DNA of 35,222 bases from Bacteroidales bacterium (GTDB lineage: Bacteria; Bacteroidota; Bacteroidia; Bacteroidales; UBA932): assembly GCA_016290385.1 (NCBI GenBank), contig JAEETO010000013.1:1-35222 (forward strand), written 5' to 3'. The notes beneath the pieces were generated by a model. The model searched no databases. It saw only the letters and a program-made list of their open reading frames with translations, and was not told the origin of the DNA. A program made the translations under genes and the position numbers. Shown in pieces: positions 8,333 through 17,473 of this stretch (the first letter of the stretch is position 1; every line of letters begins with the position of its first letter).

Positions 8333-11300
8333 TTAGAAGGTAAGCTGAACACCAACCGAAGCACTCTTGAATGCCGGCGCGCCGATACCCGCGAAGCTCT
8401 GGTTGTAGTTGCTGGAGTTGAGGTAGGAATAACCTGCCATTTCCTCGACGTCGATAGGAATACCCTTCAGGTGATCGAAGGTCAGGAAGTTCTCGAGGGA
8501 GACATAGAAGCGGAGCTTCTCGATGAACGCCTTGCGGGTGACCTTCTGCGGAAGGGTGTAACCGAGGGTCACGTTCTTCAGGCGCAGGTAGGCCATGTTC
8601 AGCATGTACTTGTCGTTCGGCAGCATGTTGAAGATCAGGCTGCGGCCCATGGAAGCGGCTTTCGGATAGAAGGCGTCGTAGTTGGCGTCGATGACGTTGC
8701 CGTTGGCGTCCTTGGTCTCATACCAGAAGTCCTCGCAGAAACGCTGTGCGGAACCACCGTCACCCGTGATGTTGAAGCCCGGGACAGTGAGCCAGGAGGA
8801 ACCCAGCATGTCGCGCTTGCCGATGCCCTGCCAGAACATCGAGAAGTCGAAGCCCTTCCAGGCCATGTCGACGCGGAAGCTGTACTCGTAGCGCGGCGTG
8901 GTGTTGCCGATCACGTCGAGGTCACCGTGGCGGGGCAGACCCCAGCGCTCCGGATGCTTCGGGTCGTTCTCCTCGTTGTAGACGCCAATCAGCTGGTCAC
9001 CGTTGTCGATGATGCCGTTGCCGTCGAGGTCCTTGTACTTCACGTCGCCAGGACCGGAGATCAACTCACCAGAGGCGATCTTGCCCTGGGTAGCGTAGTT
9101 CTTGCCCGATGCGTACACATGGTATTTGCCATATTTATCGTTGGCGCGAACCAGTTTGCCGTTCTCCCAGAGGAAGTCGTCGTTCTGGAACAGGCGGTCG
9201 ACGCGGTAGCCCCAGATTTCGCCGTAGGTCTTGCCGTTGTACCAGCCGTTGATGCCTTGTGCGGTACCATACTTGTCGATGGTCGTCTTGGCATCGGCGA
9301 TGGCGGCGGTAGCGCTCAGGCTGAAGCCATTGTCGAACATGTGGGCATAGTTGACGGAGAGTTCCCAGCCGTCGGTGTGCAGCTGGCCGAAGTTGCCGGA
9401 CGGAGCCGTCGCACCGATGTTGTAGTTCAGACCCTCCATGCCGACGATCATGTCCTTGGTCGTACGGCGGAACCAGTCGAAGGTCACGTTGATCTGGTTG
9501 AACAGCGAGAAGTCGATACCGAAGTCGAGGGTCTCGATGCGCTGCCAGGAGATGTCGGAAGCCACGAGGCCCGGCGTGGAGAAGGCGTAGTCACGCACGC
9601 CGCTGTGCTGCCAGTAGTCGGTGAGCAGGCTCATCAGCGGGATGTAGAGCGAGCTGGCCACCGACTGGTCGCCGATCGAACCCCACGATGCGCGGAGCTT
9701 CATGCTGCTGAGCACGCTCTTGGCGCCTTCCATCCAGGGCTCCTCGGTCACGCGCCAGCCGGCGGAGAAGGACGGGAACCACTGCCATTTCAGGTGTTTC
9801 GGGAACTTGGAGGTACCGTCGTAGCGGAGGTTGGCCTCCAGGAGGTAACGCTCCTTGTAGTTGTAGTTGATACGGCCGAAGAAACCGAGGGTCGAGCTCC
9901 AGGAGGCGTCACCGCCGGAGGTCTGCGTACCGGTTGCCAGGGCGAACTGCGGGTTGCTGATGTCGAGCAGGTCCTTGCGCTGGCCCCAGACGCCCGTGTA
10001 CTTGTAGTCCACGGAGTTCATACCGAGCATGAACCGCAGGTTGTGCGCGTTGGCGATGTTGAGCGTGTAGTCGGTGGTCACGTTCCAGGTCTGGCGCGTG
10101 GAGGTGAAGGAATCCTGATAGATCAGGTCGTAGCTCGACGTATAGTCCTGCTGCTGGAGCATCTTGGCGACAAAGCTCTGCGGCAGGCCGTTGTAGGTGT
10201 ACCACTCGTTGTTGGCCATCGTCGTGCCGTCCACGTTGACGGCGGCGCTCCAGGTATTGCCGGCATAGTAGCGGATACCGGGATCGCGCTCCTGCGAGGT
10301 GTTGTTGGAGTAGGTGTAGTCGATATCGATGTTCCAGTTCTTGAGCGGGGTGATCGTCGTACCGGCATTCACGCTGACGTAGTTCTTCTTGATGGTCGCC
10401 TGGTTGGCGGTCTTCAACTCATAGACACCCGTACGGATGTTGTTGCCGTACTCGTCCTTGTCAACCAGCGGGAAGGTGGGTCCCCAGCGGTAGAGGTAGT
10501 ACCAGATGTCGGCCGTGGTCGACGAGGTGGCGTATGCCCAGGACTTGGTGGAGTTGGTGTACATCATGCCGGCGTGGACATTCACGTAGTCGTTGATCTG
10601 CGTGGACACGCGGACGTTGGCGTTGTAGCGTTTGTACCAGTCATAGTCGGTGACTTTCATCATGCCGCTCTGGCCAAGGTAACCGAGGCTGATGTTGAAG
10701 TTGGTCTTGCCCTTGCTGCCGGCGATCGAGATGTTGTGGTTGTTCGTCGGAGCGTTCTTCTTCACATAGTATTCATACGGGTTGTAGGTACGGACACCGA
10801 TCTTGCGGTTCGAGGCGTCGACATACCAGTCACGGCCGTACACCATCGGGTCGTTGGCGCCGATGGTCTTGCCGTATTTCTCTTTCCAGGCCACGGCGGC
10901 GTTGTAGCCGGCGCGGTCGATGAGCCAGAAGGCGCCTACCGGTGTGTAGGTACCCAGACGCTCGGCAGCTTCAACCGTGTAGTGCAGACCGTCGACATCG
11001 GCGATGCCGCCCATGTTGACGAGGTTCTGGAACGACACGTTGCCGTTGTAGGTGACCCGCACGGTCTCTTTCTCCTTGGCACCCTTCTTCGAGTTGATCA
11101 GGATCACGCCGAAGGCAGCCTTCGCACCGTAGATGGAGGCGGAGGCGGCGTCCTTCAGGACGGAGATCGACTCGATGTCATCGGGGTTGATGTAGTTCAG
11201 CGAAGGGATCTCGACGTTGTCGAGCAGGATCAGCGGGGCGGCGGAACCGTTGTAGGAACCGACCTGGCCGCGGATGCGGAGGATGGCGTCGGAACCGACC

Positions 11301-11785
11301 TCGGTCGAACCGATACGCACGTTCAAGCCCGGAGCCGCACCCTGGAGACCACGTCCGATATCAGGGATAGGACGGCTCTCGAGTTGCTGGGATGCGTCGA
11401 TCGAGGCGACGGCACCGGTCAGGTTCGCTTTCTTCTGCTTGCCGAAACCGACGACGACGGCGTTCTCGAGCATCTCTGCATCCTCTGCCAGGATGATGTC
11501 GACAACCCTGCGGCCGGATACGGCAACCTCCTGGGTCTTGTAGCCGATGCAGGTGAACTGAAGTGTACCATTGGCGGGTACGTTGATGGAATAGGCACCG
11601 TTGACATTCGTCGAGGTTCCGTTCGTCGTTCCAACAACGACCACGTAGGCACCTATGATCGGCTCGTTGTTCTTATCGACCACCTTACCGGTGACGGTAA
11701 TGTTCTGAGCCAGCATCGATCCCGCTGAGAGGACCAGTGCGCACACGACCGCAAGGATGCGGCCAAGTTTTTTGGATACGAACAT
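8333..11785 (-). CDS. SusC/RagA family TonB-linked outer membrane protein
   Basis: Signal peptide, N-terminal carboxypeptidase-regulatory-like domain (ITVTGKVVDKNNEPIIGAYVVVVGT), plug (ILRIRGQ...LILLDNVEIP...DDIESISVLKDAASASIYGAKAAFGVILINSKKG), long beta-barrel. Confidence 0.95.
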   Translation of the reverse strand: MFVSKKLGRILAVVCALVLSAGSMLAQNITVTGKVVDKNNEPIIGAYVVVVGTTNGTSTNVNGAYSINVPANGTLQFTCIGYKTQEVAVSGRRVVDIILAEDAEMLENAVVVGFGKQKKANLTGAVASIDASQQLESRPIPDIGRGLQGAAPGLNVRIGSTEVGSDAILRIRGQVGSYNGSAAPLILLDNVEIPSLNYINPDDIESISVLKDAASASIYGAKAAFGVILINSKKGAKEKETVRVTYNGNVSFQNLVNMGGIADVDGLHYTVEAAERLGTYTPVGAFWLIDRAGYNAAVAWKEKYGKTIGANDPMVYGRDWYVDASNRKIGVRTYNPYEYYVKKNAPTNNHNISIAGSKGKTNFNISLGYLGQSGMMKVTDYDWYKRYNANVRVSTQINDYVNVHAGMMYTNSTKSWAYATSSTTADIWYYLYRWGPTFPLVDKDEYGNNIRTGVYELKTANQATIKKNYVSVNAGTTITPLKNWNIDIDYTYSNNTSQERDPGIRYYAGNTWSAAVNVDGTTMANNEWYTYNGLPQSFVAKMLQQQDYTSSYDLIYQDSFTSTRQTWNVTTDYTLNIANAHNLRFMLGMNSVDYKYTGVWGQRKDLLDISNPQFALATGTQTSGGDASWSSTLGFFGRINYNYKERYLLEANLRYDGTSKFPKHLKWQWFPSFSAGWRVTEEPWMEGAKSVLSSMKLRASWGSIGDQSVASSLYIPLMSLLTDYWQHSGVRDYAFSTPGLVASDISWQRIETLDFGIDFSLFNQINVTFDWFRRTTKDMIVGMEGLNYNIGATAPSGNFGQLHTDGWELSVNYAHMFDNGFSLSATAAIADAKTTIDKYGTAQGINGWYNGKTYGEIWGYRVDRLFQNDDFLWENGKLVRANDKYGKYHVYASGKNYATQGKIASGELISGPGDVKYKDLDGNGIIDNGDQLIGVYNEENDPKHPERWGLPRHGDLDVIGNTTPRYEYSFRVDMAWKGFDFSMFWQGIGKRDMLGSSWLTVPGFNITGDGGSAQRFCEDFWYETKDANGNVIDANYDAFYPKAASMGRSLIFNMLPNDKYMLNMAYLRLKNVTLGYTLPQKVTRKAFIEKLRFYVSLENFLTFDHLKGIPIDVEEMAGYSYLNSSNYNQSFAGIGAPAFKSASVGVQLTF

Positions 11786-11803
11786 AGATGAAATTTTAGG
11801 TTA
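11641..11803 (-). repeat. Near-identical block, copy 1 (5' leader plus N-terminal coding region of SusC-1)
   Basis: Aligns without gaps to 17114-17276 (offset 5473); I count 7 mismatches in 163 nt. Confidence 0.9.
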
Positions 11804-11865
11804 TAAAATGGTTTGGTTGCAGTTTTTTCTTTTATCTATTCTATCGCATTTTTCCAATTAGTTAA

Positions 11866-11897
11866 CAAATTTGCAAATAATTTTACAAATAACCAAA
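11866..11897 (-). promoter_or_regulatory. Candidate promoter TTTG-N20-CAAATTTG for the first SusC operon
   Basis: Minus-strand TTTG (11897-11894), 20-nt spacer, CAAATTTG (11873-11866; 7 of 8 to TAnnTTTG if n is free). Confidence 0.4.
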
Positions 11898-11913
11898 AGA
11901 GTTTTAAAACAAC

Positions 11914-11945
11914 AAAAAAAGGAGCCGCCCGCGGGCAGCTCCTTT
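11914..11945 (-). terminator. Rho-independent terminator of the second SusCD operon
   Basis: GGAGCCGCCC/GGGCAGCTCC (11921-11942), with an A7 tract at 11914-11920 (T7 on minus strand). Confidence 0.8.
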
Positions 11946-11966
11946 AATCAGTGAATCAACACTTTC

Positions 11967-14030
11967 CTACTTCTCCATATCCCACCACACAGGGATGGTC
12001 CAGACCTCGGGAGCGAGGGCCGGCAGTTCGGTGGAGAAGTTCACATAACCCTTGTACTGGTCGTAGATGGCGTTCACGTTCTTCGAGTTGTAGTTGGTCT
12101 CGTGCGTGGAGTGCATCCAGCGGCGCGGATAGTAGTTCTGCGAGGAAGGATTCGAGCTGAAGCCGTTGGCGTTGGCCGAACGGTAGATCGGGGCCTTCAT
12201 CTCGGTGTAGACACCGTCGCGGAAGTAGTTGTACTTGCGCACGTCGTTGTACTTCTGGCAATCCGGACCCATGGCGATGTACTTCTGCATCATGATGTCG
12301 GAGAGCGTCAGGGCACCAGCGGACTGGACGACGGCTGCGCTCTTCATGTAGGCGTCGATCTCGGCCTGCGGCATCGGGGCATAGGCGAAGGACACGTCGA
12401 AGCCCTTGGCGGTGGTGCAGTAGCCGGCACCCTGCCATTCGGCCAGGCGGGTGTTCATCAGGTCGAAGTGGGCCTTGATACCGTTGATGTAGGCGGTGTA
12501 GGCACCGGACTTGTCACCCTTGTTGAAGAGGATCTCAGCCTTGATGAAGCACATTTCCGGATAGGTCAGGATGTAGGACGTCGAAGACGGACGGGTGTAG
12601 AAGCCGCCGGTACCGACCACGAAGCCGATCTTGCCGGCCGGACTGCGGGAACCGTGGGCACCGTTGCAGTAGTAGGTGTTCTCGTCGTTCTCTGCCAGGC
12701 CGTAGGTCTCGAAGAGAGCGTCAGCCTTCATGTTGATGTACTTGATGTCCTCGACATACAGCGGGTTGTTGTCGTTGACGTACATGGCACCCGGATGGTA
12801 GGTGATCGTCACGGCGTCGCCACCGACGGAAACGGTCACGTTGTCATCGGAATAGTACTTGTGGACAGCAGAGAGGAAGTCGTCGACGGAATTGTAGAAC
12901 GACAGGATGTTGGAGTTGGTGTAGGTCTTCGTCACGTCGGCGCTGGCCAGGTTCAGGTAGTTGTTCAGGTTGCCGAAGGTCACACGGTCCTTGGTCATGA
13001 GGTCATCCTTGTTCTGGTTGTCCACGCCATGGTCACGGAGCCACTCGTAGCTGCGGATGGAACCGTCGGCGTTGAGCGTCACCTTGTACATGCCCGAAGG
13101 GATCAGCTTGTTGGCGCGCGGGTCTTCGACGCCGGTGCCCTTGAAGTTGGTCAGCAGGTTGATGTAGTAGCGGTTCAGGCGCTGTGCATTACCCCAGGCG
13201 AAGGAGTCCCAGGTGGTGTTCGGACCGTAGGCGTCACCTACGGTGAAGCAGGTACCTGCCGTAGCCACATTGTAGTGACGCATGGTAACATTCTGGGAGT
13301 TGCTGGTAGGACCCTGTTCGAGGGCTGCCAGGACGGCGTCGGCGTTGAACTCGCCAGTCTTGGTGAGGTTGTTGAGCCAGCGGGCCTTGAGGCCGTAGCA
13401 CAGGCGGATCCAGGCATTCGGATCGCCGTCGCACCAGCAGTCGCCTTCGGACAGCTGCGTTGCGCCGGGCTCCTGGGTCATCTTGAAGTACGCGATGGCC
13501 TGTTCGAGATCCTCGAGGCAGCCATGGTAGATGTCGTCACCGTTGTCGTAGTACGGAGCGTAGTTGGCGCCCACGGCATCGGTATACGGCATCTCGCCGT
13601 AGAGGTCGACCATCAGGATGAAGCCCATCGACTTGAGGGCGAGGGCAGCGCCCATGTAGTGGTAGGCGCCTTCAGCCTCGGCTTTCTCGAGCAGGTCGGG
13701 AATGTTGCAGGCAGCACCCAGGAAGAAGTTCTGGTAGACGGTCGTGGCGATACCCTGTGCAGGGTTCCAGTTGGCCTGGAGGCCGATGGCCGCGGTACGC
13801 GAAGCCGTCGTCACCATCTGGGTGATGGCGCTGGTACGGGTGTTGGCGGTACCCCAGGCATACATATAATAATATTGGATCCACGGCAGGCGGTTGTAGA
13901 CCGTCGCGCTCTTGTTGCTCGGGCTGTCCGGGTCGGTATTGACATCAAGCCATTGTGCGCAGGACGAAAGGCCCAGGAGCATCACCAGTGTAAGTGCAAT
14001 AGAGAATATCTTTTTCATAATTACATTCAT
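11967..14030 (-). CDS. SusD/RagB family outer membrane lipoprotein (resembles the SusD_like_2 type)
   Basis: MKKIFSIALTLVMLLGLSSCAQWLDVNTDPDSPSNKSA (start could be 14018); downstream of the second SusC gene. Confidence 0.9.
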   Translation of the reverse strand: MNVIMKKIFSIALTLVMLLGLSSCAQWLDVNTDPDSPSNKSATVYNRLPWIQYYYMYAWGTANTRTSAITQMVTTASRTAAIGLQANWNPAQGIATTVYQNFFLGAACNIPDLLEKAEAEGAYHYMGAALALKSMGFILMVDLYGEMPYTDAVGANYAPYYDNGDDIYHGCLEDLEQAIAYFKMTQEPGATQLSEGDCWCDGDPNAWIRLCYGLKARWLNNLTKTGEFNADAVLAALEQGPTSNSQNVTMRHYNVATAGTCFTVGDAYGPNTTWDSFAWGNAQRLNRYYINLLTNFKGTGVEDPRANKLIPSGMYKVTLNADGSIRSYEWLRDHGVDNQNKDDLMTKDRVTFGNLNNYLNLASADVTKTYTNSNILSFYNSVDDFLSAVHKYYSDDNVTVSVGGDAVTITYHPGAMYVNDNNPLYVEDIKYINMKADALFETYGLAENDENTYYCNGAHGSRSPAGKIGFVVGTGGFYTRPSSTSYILTYPEMCFIKAEILFNKGDKSGAYTAYINGIKAHFDLMNTRLAEWQGAGYCTTAKGFDVSFAYAPMPQAEIDAYMKSAAVVQSAGALTLSDIMMQKYIAMGPDCQKYNDVRKYNYFRDGVYTEMKAPIYRSANANGFSSNPSSQNYYPRRWMHSTHETNYNSKNVNAIYDQYKGYVNFSTELPALAPEVWTIPVWWDMEK

Positions 14031-14051
14031 ATTAAATGGTTTGCTGCTCCG

Positions 14052-17000
14052 TTAGAAAGTCAGGTTTACACCGAAGGAGAAAGTACGCTGGCTCGGGACG
14101 CCGCAGTACTCGATGCCCACGGAACCGGAACCGCCGGTACCGGAACCCGTCGCGGCTGCCTCGGGATCGAGACCACCCGTGTAGTTGGTCCACACGAACA
14201 GGTTGTTGGCGCTTGCGGTAGCCGTGAGGCCCTTGATGAAGTTCTGGCCCTTGATCAGGCTGGTGAAGTCATACGAGAGGTTGAGGGCGCGGAGGCGCAG
14301 CCAGTTGACCTTCTCGATGAAGTTGTAGGCGTTGTCGCAGTAGTTGCTGTAGTACTGCTGGATCATGTTGGCGCCGGAGTATTCACGACCATTGATGATG
14401 TAGGTCTGTCCTGCCTCGTAGGTGATGGTCTTCTCTTCCCAGACCGGTTCGGCGGCCGTACCGTTGTTCACGACACCGGAGAAGGTGATCTTGTCACGGT
14501 TCAGGGTGCGCATGGACTGGCCGTAGCTGGTCAGGAAGTACTGCGTGCCGTTGTACATGTCGCCGCCCAGACGGAGGTCGAGGAGGAACGACAGGCTCAG
14601 GTTCTTCCAGCGGAAGTTGTTGTTCAGACCGCCGATCATGATCGGCTCACGGTTACCGACCACGTTGGTGGTGGAACCTTTCAGCTTGTAGAGGCCGGTC
14701 TTCGGGTCGATTTCGTAACGGCCGTTCGGTTTTTCAACCTGCTTGGTCACGTCGCCTTCTTTAACGGCTTCGGTTTCGCGGAGCCAGTAGTTACCGGTGA
14801 GGCCGAGGAAGTAGCCGCCGTTCGGGATAGAAGCAGCCTTCACGCCGCCGATCTGCACGTCGGTCACGTAGAAGAAGTCGACGCCGTCGACGAAGTCACC
14901 CAGCGTACCGCGGTTGCCCGACAGGTTGAGGGTCACGTCCCAGGAGAAGTCGCGGGTCTCGACCGGGGTGCCGGTGATCATGAGCTCCATACCCTTGTTC
15001 TGCACGGAACCGGAATTGATGGTCAGGAAGATGTAACCCGTGGACTGTGCCAGACGCGGGGCAGCGATCTGGTTGCGGGTGATTGAGTTGTAGTAGGTGT
15101 AGTCGATGCCCAGACGGCCGCCGAAGAACTTGAGTTCGGTACCGACTTCCCAGGAGGTCTGGATTTCAGGCACGAGGTACGGGGAACCGCCGGTCCAGCT
15201 GTTACCGATACCGACGAAGTTGCCGTTGACCACCTGTGCATCCCAGAGGTAGGTGTTGGTGGCGTACGGACCTGCATCCTTACCGACGCGGGCCCAGGAA
15301 GCGCGCAGCTTACCGAAGGTCAGTATGTTGTTCTTGGGCATGAGTTCGGTGAACACGAACGAACCGCTCACGGAAGGATAGAAGTAGGAGTTGTTCGCTT
15401 TCGGGAGCGTCGAGGACCAGTCGTTGCGGCCGGTGACGGTCAGGTAGGCGATGTTCTTGTACGCGGCGCGGAACTCACCGTAGACGCCGACCAGGCGCTT
15501 GCGGGTGGTGCGCTCCGTGAACTTCTTGTTCTCGTCGATGATGTTGCCGAAGGAGATCGTACCTGCGGTGACGAAGTCCCAGCCCCAGCGGGTGTTGTTC
15601 ACGCGCGTGGTGGACTCGGCCGTCGTACCGAGGAGGAGGTTGAAGTCGAAGTCGCCGAAGGTCTTGTGGGCGTTGGCCATCAGGTTGGAGGTCCAGTAGT
15701 CGTAGGAGACGTCGGACTTGCTCAGACGGCCGTTCTGGTAGATACTCTTCACGTTACCGCCCGGAGCGATATAGGTGTAGCCGTTGTTGTTGTAGCTGTC
15801 GATACCCATGCGGTAGGAAACGTTCAGCCAGCTGGTGAGGTCGAGGTTGGCGGTCACGGCGCCGGTGATACGTTTGTTCTTGTCGGTCAGAACGTTACGG
15901 TTGATGATCCAGTACGGGTTCTCAATCTCTTCAGACGGGTCGACGTTGGGGAACATGCGGTATTTCGTGCCGTCGTCGTTCAACCAGTGCGACATGTTCT
16001 CGCTGCGCGGCCACATGTAGAGGGCCGTCATCGTACCGTTGCCGCCGCCGTCATACAGGCCGGAGGTGGTCAGGGTCTTCTTGGTGTCGGCGATGGAGTA
16101 GGCCACGTTGGCGCCCACGGTCAGGATGCCGTATTTCTGCTCGCCGTTGAAGCGGACGGTGTTCTTCACATAGGAGGTACCGGGGACGACACCGCCCTGG
16201 GTGAAGTTCGAGGCGGAGAGGAAGAACGAGCCGTTCTTGTGGCCGCCGGAGACGCTGATGCTGTTGTCGAACACGTTGCCGCCCTTAAAGAAGTCGCGGA
16301 CGTTGTCATAGCTGCGGCCCTTGAGTTTCTCACCCCAGGAGCTCATGACCTGGTCGGTCTGGAGCATGCCATTGGCATCGTACGAACCACGGGCGTAGGT
16401 GTTCTGGATCTCAGGGGCACCGCTGATGGTCGCATAGGAATACTTGCTCGAGAAGTTGACCTTCACGTGGCCGTCGGTAGCGCCCTTCTTGGTGGTGATC
16501 ACCACGACGCCGTCGGCTGCGCGGGAACCGTACAGGGCGGCTGCGGCAGCACCCTTCAGCACGGACATGGTCTCGATATCCTCGGGGTTGATATCCATCA
16601 CGCGGTTGGAGAAGGTGGTGGCCGTCTTGGTCACACCGTCGGTACCGGAGTTACCGCCGTTGATGGTGGAGTTATCGTAGATGATACCGTCGACGACGAA
16701 GAGCGGCTGGTTGTCGCGGCCTTCGGAAGCGGAGTTACCACCACGGATGATGATGGAGGAACCGGCACCGGCAGCACCGCCGGCCTGCGTCACGTTGACG
16801 CCCGGGACCTTGCCGGCCAGGGAGTTGATGACGTTGGTCTGCTTGTTGCGGAGCAGTTCTTCCGACTTGACTTCCGTCACGGAATAACCCAGTGCCTTGC
16901 GCTCTTTCTTGATACCGAGAGCCGTCACGACGGTCTCCTGCAGAAGTTCCGCATCGTCGGCCATGATGACGTCGACCACAGAGCGGCCGGAGACAGCCAC

Positions 17001-17258
17001 TTCCTGGTCCTTGTAGCCGATGCAGGTAAACTTGAGGGTACCGTTGGCAGGTACGTTGATCCGGTATGCACCGTTGGCATCAGTAGATGTACCGACGGTT
17101 GTACCTACAACCACCACGTAGGCACCTATGATCGGCTCATTTCCCTTATCGACCACCTTGCCGGTGACGGTAATGTTCTGAGCCAGCATCGATCCTGCTG
17201 AGAGGACCAGTGCGCACACGACCGCAAGGATGCGGCCAAGTTTTTTGGATACGAACAT
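14052..17258 (-). CDS. SusC/RagA family TonB-linked outer membrane protein
   Basis: Same N-terminal module as the first SusC; plug SIIIRGGNSASEGRDNQPLFVVDGIIYDNS...DIETMSVLKGAAAAALYGSRAADGVVVITTKKG. Confidence 0.95.
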   Translation of the reverse strand: MFVSKKLGRILAVVCALVLSAGSMLAQNITVTGKVVDKGNEPIIGAYVVVVGTTVGTSTDANGAYRINVPANGTLKFTCIGYKDQEVAVSGRSVVDVIMADDAELLQETVVTALGIKKERKALGYSVTEVKSEELLRNKQTNVINSLAGKVPGVNVTQAGGAAGAGSSIIIRGGNSASEGRDNQPLFVVDGIIYDNSTINGGNSGTDGVTKTATTFSNRVMDINPEDIETMSVLKGAAAAALYGSRAADGVVVITTKKGATDGHVKVNFSSKYSYATISGAPEIQNTYARGSYDANGMLQTDQVMSSWGEKLKGRSYDNVRDFFKGGNVFDNSISVSGGHKNGSFFLSASNFTQGGVVPGTSYVKNTVRFNGEQKYGILTVGANVAYSIADTKKTLTTSGLYDGGGNGTMTALYMWPRSENMSHWLNDDGTKYRMFPNVDPSEEIENPYWIINRNVLTDKNKRITGAVTANLDLTSWLNVSYRMGIDSYNNNGYTYIAPGGNVKSIYQNGRLSKSDVSYDYWTSNLMANAHKTFGDFDFNLLLGTTAESTTRVNNTRWGWDFVTAGTISFGNIIDENKKFTERTTRKRLVGVYGEFRAAYKNIAYLTVTGRNDWSSTLPKANNSYFYPSVSGSFVFTELMPKNNILTFGKLRASWARVGKDAGPYATNTYLWDAQVVNGNFVGIGNSWTGGSPYLVPEIQTSWEVGTELKFFGGRLGIDYTYYNSITRNQIAAPRLAQSTGYIFLTINSGSVQNKGMELMITGTPVETRDFSWDVTLNLSGNRGTLGDFVDGVDFFYVTDVQIGGVKAASIPNGGYFLGLTGNYWLRETEAVKEGDVTKQVEKPNGRYEIDPKTGLYKLKGSTTNVVGNREPIMIGGLNNNFRWKNLSLSFLLDLRLGGDMYNGTQYFLTSYGQSMRTLNRDKITFSGVVNNGTAAEPVWEEKTITYEAGQTYIINGREYSGANMIQQYYSNYCDNAYNFIEKVNWLRLRALNLSYDFTSLIKGQNFIKGLTATASANNLFVWTNYTGGLDPEAAATGSGTGGSGSVGIEYCGVPSQRTFSFGVNLTF

Positions 17259-17276
17259 AGATGAAATTTTAAGTTA
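17114..17276 (-). repeat. Near-identical block, copy 2 (5' leader plus N-terminal coding region of SusC-2)
   Basis: See copy 1 at 11641-11803. Confidence 0.9.
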
Positions 17277-17356
17277 AAATATAAGGTTATAATTGGTTTC
17301 TACCTACTTACGCTTTTATTTCTTGTTTCAAATTCCTCTTTTCCTATGAAAAAAAC

Positions 17357-17416
17357 GTTCACGGGGGAACATACAAAAATACACACTTTTTGAACATAGT
17401 GAACATTTTTTGAACA
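17357..17416. promoter_or_regulatory. Cluster of TGAACA/GTTCA half-sites between divergent SusC-2 and the secreted protein gene
   Basis: GTTCA at 17357, GAAC at 17367, TGAACA at 17391, 17400 and 17411. A minus-strand -7-like TATTTTTG lies at 17381-17374. Confidence 0.4.
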
Positions 17417-17473
17417 ATTTTTTCTCGAAAAAAGGAGGGAATGTTATATTTGTGCTGGCAAAAGAAGAAACGG

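Noticed and set aside
12102-15086. 994-aa antisense ORF spanning the SusD-2/SusC-2 boundary; likewise 8471-11728 and 6281-8302 on the plus strand
   Set aside because: Composition is V/G/H/D-rich with no recognisable domain. They run opposite well-supported SusC/SusD genes, and stop-free antisense frames are expected from high-GC third-position codon bias.
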